Source of the DNA: JBPOHE01 sp052035915
GTDB taxonomy: Bacteria > Pseudomonadota > Gammaproteobacteria > Chromatiales > Chromatiaceae
Direction: 5' to 3'
DNA length: 34,774 nt
Assembly: GCA_052035915.1 (NCBI GenBank)
Contig: JBPOHE010000005.1
Span: 1-34,774 of the forward strand
The notes below the pieces were generated by a model, which saw only the letters and a program-made list of their open reading frames with translations, ran no database searches and was not told the origin of the DNA. The translations under genes and the position numbers were made by a program. Each line of letters begins with the position of its first letter. The stretch's first letter is position 1. This document shows, piece by piece, positions 31,913-34,774 of the stretch.

Positions 31913-33814
31913 ATGAACCCGCAATACTTCGACCGACAGCTATCCACCAGCCTTTCTTCCCCTGCCGGGAACAGACACCGTTCCGCCTGGACCGGCCTCT
32001 TCGCCTTCTTCATGGCCACCATGCTTGGGATCTCACCGGGAAGCACGGTCGCCGCCAATGCCTTGGCCGGGCATCCCTCGCCCTACCTGGCCCTACACGC
32101 CCAGGACCCGGTGCACTGGCAGGAATGGGGTCCCGAGGTGCTGGCCCGGGCCAAGGCGGAAAACAAGCTGCTGTTCCTCTCCAGCGGCTATTTTGCCTGT
32201 CACTGGTGCCATGTGATGCAACGGGAGAGCTTCCGCGATCCGGAGATCGCCGCCCTGATCAATCGCCATCTCATCCCGGTGAAGATCGACCGCGAACTCG
32301 AACCGGCGCTGGACGCCTATCTCATCGACTTCGCGCGCCGGATCCGCGGCCAGGCGGGCTGGCCGCTCAATGTGTTTCTCACCCCGGATGGCTATCCCCT
32401 GGCCGGTCTGCTGTACAGCCGCCCCGAGGGGCTGCGACAGATCATCGAACGCCTGGCCGCCGCCTGGGGGGAACAGGGGGAGTATCTGGGCACCTTGGCC
32501 CGACAGGCCGCCGACGAGATGCAGCCGCCGCCTGCGGGCACCACTGAACCCATGTCGCCCCGGGAGACGGCGGCGCTTCGGGACAGTTTTTTGCAACAGA
32601 CGCTGGCGCTGGCGGATGAACTGAGCGGAGGCTTCGGTCAGGGCAGTCGCTTCCCCATGGAACCCCAGTGGTTGACCCTCCTGGAGTTGATCCCCGAGCC
32701 ACCGGCTCCGCCTTTCCGCAAGCTGGTCGAACTCAGTCTGGATCAGATGGCCACCCAGGGGCTGCGGGATCATCTCGGCGGCGGTTTTTTCCGCTACACG
32801 GTGGACCCCGGTTGGCAACAGCCCCATTTCGAGAAGATGCTCTACACCAATGCCCTCATGGCCAGGCTCTATCTGCGCGCGGCCCAGGTGCTGGAGCGCC
32901 CGGATTACCTGGAGGTGGCGCGGGATACCCTGGACTTCCTGCTGCGGGAGCTGCGCGCCCCGGACGGCGGCTGCATCGCCAGCCTCTCGGCGGTGGATGG
33001 CGCTGGCGTCGAGGGTGGCTATTACCTCTGGTCGGAGAACGAACTCGCCGCCACCCTCACCCCGGAGGAATTGGCGGTGGCCCGACGGCGCTGGGGGCTG
33101 GAGGGAGCCCGGCCCTTCCCCGACGGCTGGCTACCGGTGCTCCGCGCCAGGGTGGAAGAGATCTCCCGCGCCGAGGGGGTCTCCGAGGATGAGGTCGCGG
33201 AGCGGCTGCATCGCGCCAAGACCAAGCTCCTGGCCAAACGCCAACAGCGCTCCCTGCCGCGGGACGGCAAACGTCTCGCCGGTTGGAACGGCCTCGCCTT
33301 GAGCGCCCTGGTAGCGGGGGCGCAAGCCTTTCCGGAAGGCCCTTATCGACAAGCGGCGGGGGAGGTGCGTGACTGGCTGCTGACCCGACTCTGGGACGGA
33401 CGGCAATTGTGGCGCGCCAAAGAACAGGGCCGGGCACTGGGAAGCCCCGCCCTGGAAGATTTCGTCTACACCGCCGCGGGGCTGTTGGCCTGGGCCGAAC
33501 TCAGTGGCCAGACGGCGGATAAGGACATAGCGGTGGAATTCATCGCCCGGGCCTGGTCGGATTTCTTTACCGACCAAGGCTGGAAGACGGCGACCCTGAC
33601 CCCATTACCGGCGATGCCCAGGGCCTGGGCCATGACCGACAACCCCCTGCCCTCGCCGTCGGCCTTGTTGATCCGGCTCACGGCGGCGCTCCCACAACCA
33701 CCCGCCTCGGCCCGGGTCAGCCAGGCGCTCGGCCTCAGCGCCGCCTCCACCCGGCAAAACCCCTTCGACTTTGCCGGCCATGTCCTGGCCCTGTTGCAGG
33801 CTCAGCCCCGATAG
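31913..33814 (+). CDS. Exported DUF255 thioredoxin-fold protein (YyaL/SPATA20-like)
   Basis: A 633-residue protein of the thioredoxin-domain/DUF255 family, which joins an N-terminal thioredoxin fold to a six-hairpin, glycosidase-like alpha barrel. The family hallmark is present as PYLALHAQDPVHWQEW and the redox-like motif CHWCHVM, followed by GWPLNVFLTPDGYPLAG. The barrel part shows PHFEKMLYTNALMARLYL and DGKRLAGWNGLALSAL. Unlike the usual cytoplasmic members, the segment before the domain looks like a signal sequence (RSAWTGLFAFFMATMLGI ... TVAANA), so the protein may act in the periplasm. The ATG at 31913 is chosen because it opens this leader; a later ATG at 32012 is possible. The biochemical role of the family is not firmly known. 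The gene overlaps the convergent pentapeptide gene by 13 bases. Confidence 0.88.
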   Translation: MNPQYFDRQLSTSLSSPAGNRHRSAWTGLFAFFMATMLGISPGSTVAANALAGHPSPYLALHAQDPVHWQEWGPEVLARAKAENKLLFLSSGYFACHWCHVMQRESFRDPEIAALINRHLIPVKIDRELEPALDAYLIDFARRIRGQAGWPLNVFLTPDGYPLAGLLYSRPEGLRQIIERLAAAWGEQGEYLGTLARQAADEMQPPPAGTTEPMSPRETAALRDSFLQQTLALADELSGGFGQGSRFPMEPQWLTLLELIPEPPAPPFRKLVELSLDQMATQGLRDHLGGGFFRYTVDPGWQQPHFEKMLYTNALMARLYLRAAQVLERPDYLEVARDTLDFLLRELRAPDGGCIASLSAVDGAGVEGGYYLWSENELAATLTPEELAVARRRWGLEGARPFPDGWLPVLRARVEEISRAEGVSEDEVAERLHRAKTKLLAKRQQRSLPRDGKRLAGWNGLALSALVAGAQAFPEGPYRQAAGEVRDWLLTRLWDGRQLWRAKEQGRALGSPALEDFVYTAAGLLAWAELSGQTADKDIAVEFIARAWSDFFTDQGWKTATLTPLPAMPRAWAMTDNPLPSPSALLIRLTAALPQPPASARVSQALGLSAASTRQNPFDFAGHVLALLQAQPR

Positions 33815-34143
33815 CGCATGCGGGTGCCATGCACCAGGGAAAGGTTGATCTCCTCGGCACTGAGTTCCACCGGGAAATAGGTGCCGGAGATGCGGGCGCC
33901 GTAGATGCTGGCCCCTTCCAGCCGGGTCGCGGAAAAATCGACCCCGCGCAGGTCGGCATGGCGCAGATAGCTATCCCGCATATCCAGACCTTCGGCCTCC
34001 AGATTGCGCAGATTCGCGCCGCGCAGATCGACCCCGCGCAGATCACAGGCCTCGCCCTCTTGCTTGCGGCGATTGAATTCCTCGATCCGGCCATGGACCA
34101 ACAACAGATACATGGGATCCTCTTTCGCCATTGGTTGTGCCAT
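33802..34143 (-). CDS. Short pentapeptide-repeat protein
   Basis: A 113-residue protein. After YLLLVHGRIEEFNRRKQEGE comes a run of A(D/N)LxX-type pentapeptides (CDLRGVDLRGANLRN, DMRDSYLRHADLRGVDF, RLEGASIYGARISGTYF), which would form a short right-handed quadrilateral beta-helix. A conserved tail ends EEINLSLVHGTRMRYRG. Small proteins of this layout are widespread in proteobacteria without a proven role. A GAGGGG ribosome binding site six bases before the ATG at 34143 sets the start; a second ATG at 34113 also has one. The 3' end overlaps the DUF255 gene. Confidence 0.85.
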   Translation of the reverse strand: MAQPMAKEDPMYLLLVHGRIEEFNRRKQEGEACDLRGVDLRGANLRNLEAEGLDMRDSYLRHADLRGVDFSATRLEGASIYGARISGTYFPVELSAEEINLSLVHGTRMRYRG

Positions 34144-34149
34144 AGGTTG

Positions 34150-34155
34150 CCCCTC
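34150..34155 (-). promoter_or_regulatory. Ribosome binding site of the pentapeptide gene
   Basis: GAGGGG on the minus strand, six bases before the ATG at 34143. The longer open frame to 34221 has no such support. Confidence 0.6.
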
Positions 34156-34327
34156 GATGCTCGTTCGCCGATACCTTGATCGGGACGGGTTGAACTTACG
34201 CCCCAGTGCCGGAGTTCTCAAGCGGATTGTCGCCCGCCGTCAGCATTCGCCGGGCCGATGGCCGGGAGCTTGCTCTCCACCGGCCCATCCGCTATGAAAT
34301 GTCGGCCAGGCGGCGCTCTGCTCCATG

Positions 34328-34443
34328 CCAGGCTTCTGTCCTTGAGCGTTGACCATGTTCTCTTAATAAGAACAATAAGGAACAAAAAAACCATATTGTT
34401 CTTCAAAAGAGAACAAAACCCGGCTCTCGACGCCGAGGCCCGG
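34328..34443 (-). repeat. Dispersed palindromic element, copy 3 (116 bp)
   Basis: Read on the minus strand it opens with CCGGGCCTCGGCG (34431-34443), which matches the tip of copy 1 at 12 of 13 positions. The far end (34328-34339) is a weaker complement. The core has GTTCTCTTAATAAGAAC (34357-34373) and GTTCTTCAAAAGAGAAC (34398-34414), centres 41 bp apart. Their inner arms AAGAACAATA and TATTGTTCTT pair perfectly over 10 bp. The tip-to-dyad distance is again 29 bp. Confidence 0.8.
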
Positions 34444-34522
34444 GCTATGACCAGCGAGATCAGACCAGGTTCGTCACCGATCTCATCCAGCGATTTACCA
34501 GATTCGACCCAGGACAGCGCCC

Positions 34523-34699
34523 ATGAGCCTAACCCCCAATATTCCCCTCACCGATTTCGGACTCCAGGCCAGGGTGGCGGCCTTCACCCACACCGGGTTG
34601 GTGCGTTCCCGCAATGAGGATGCCATCCTCGTTGGTACTTGGTGGAGCGGGTGCGGCCTTCATATAATGTATCAAGCAAAGACTTCTGCTCCGAACTGA
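34523..34699 (+). pseudogene. Truncated PP2C-family Ser/Thr phosphatase
   Basis: The frame opens MSLTPNIPLTDFGLQARVAA and reaches THTGLVRSRNEDAILVG, which is the N-terminal metal-binding motif of PP2C phosphatases (G-x-VR-x-x-NED). About codon 38-41 the PP2C-like sequence gives way to unrelated DNA and the frame stops at 34699 after 58 codons, whereas the family needs about 230-260 residues. A ribosome binding site (AGGA, 8 bases before ATG) is present. Neighbouring DNA looks like an IS end, so insertion is the likely cause. An assembly junction at a repeat is also possible. Confidence 0.65.
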
Positions 34700-34774
34700 T
34701 CAATCTTTTGCCAGAATTGAGACCAACGTCCCCTGGTTTGGCTGAGGGAACGAAGACTGAGAATGATCTTGGCG
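34672..34774 (-). CDS. Probable transposase C-terminus, cut by the window edge
   Basis: A minus-strand frame enters from the right edge and ends at 34672, giving 33 residues (SQTRGRWSQFWQKIDQFGAE then VFA at the end). It is basic and aromatic, as transposase C-termini often are, and it sits where the PP2C gene is interrupted. The family cannot be named from this fragment. The IS boundary should lie between about 34630 and 34670. Confidence 0.4.
   Translation of the reverse strand, partial: AKIILSLRSLSQTRGRWSQFWQKIDQFGAEVFA

Larger units (their letters stand above)
34144..34522. other. Divergent promoter region holding repeat copy 3
   Basis: These 379 bases lie between the pentapeptide gene (leftward) and the PP2C gene (rightward). 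They hold the 116-bp element at 34328-34443. No other gene or RNA is seen; open frames here cross the palindromes. Confidence 0.6.

Noticed and set aside
31696..32058. 120-codon minus-strand frame opposite the DUF255 gene start
   Set aside because: The readable part (GYSRASGN, WISACVGVT) is the translation of a REP-like repeat, and the rest is antisense to the real gene.

Overview
The window looks like chromosomal DNA from a GC-rich gammaproteobacterium. The smc-zipA-ligA gene order is typical of non-enteric gammaproteobacteria that use SMC rather than MukB. The archaic chaperone-usher pilus and the IS types would fit a Chromatiales-like organism, but the genus cannot be fixed from sequence alone. 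Both ends lie in insertion-sequence-like DNA: the first codons of a transposase on the left, and a probable transposase 3' end that cuts into a PP2C phosphatase gene on the right. No rRNA, tRNA or CRISPR array was seen.

Layout. 1-120: IS end. 183-6910 (+): smc, zipA, ligA and a small conserved gene (chromosome organisation, division, DNA ligation). 7398-11644 (+): an RND efflux adaptor/pump pair. 11705-15956 (-): a compact four-gene archaic (Csu-like, spore-coat-U) pilus operon in the order pilin, chaperone, usher, second pilin. 16918-17844 (+): a CysB/Cbl-like LysR regulator. 18334-29689 (-): about 11 kb of same-strand genes, parts of it visibly lower in GC. In transcription order these are an SCP2-like lipid-binding protein, a terminator, an RND adaptor with a Met-rich insertion, an RND pump with an unusual 265-residue C-terminal extension, a secreted Tyr/Gly/Pro-rich protein, a secreted protein with an internal duplication, and a tight five-gene set: ParA-like ATPase, membrane-anchored TPR protein, small tail-anchored protein, DUF4388/PATAN-like protein and an 8-TM membrane protein. 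30177-31600 (-): a small membrane protein and an FtsX-type ABC permease without an ATPase. 31913-33814 (+): an exported DUF255 thioredoxin-fold protein. 33802-34143 (-): a pentapeptide-repeat protein. 34523 onward (+): a truncated PP2C phosphatase.

The most striking non-coding signal is a family of three dispersed elements of 116-118 bp (6978-7095, 18081-18197, 34328-34443). Each has GC-rich terminal inverted repeats and an AT-rich core with two 17-nt GTTCT...GAAC dyads, centre to centre 40-41 bp apart. The best candidate for an undescribed protein system is the 18334-29689 locus. It joins an envelope transport pair to a ParA/TPR/PATAN-like/multi-TM module, and two of its proteins share a PQYxFRP linear motif.

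All family assignments come from reading motifs by eye; no database search was possible.
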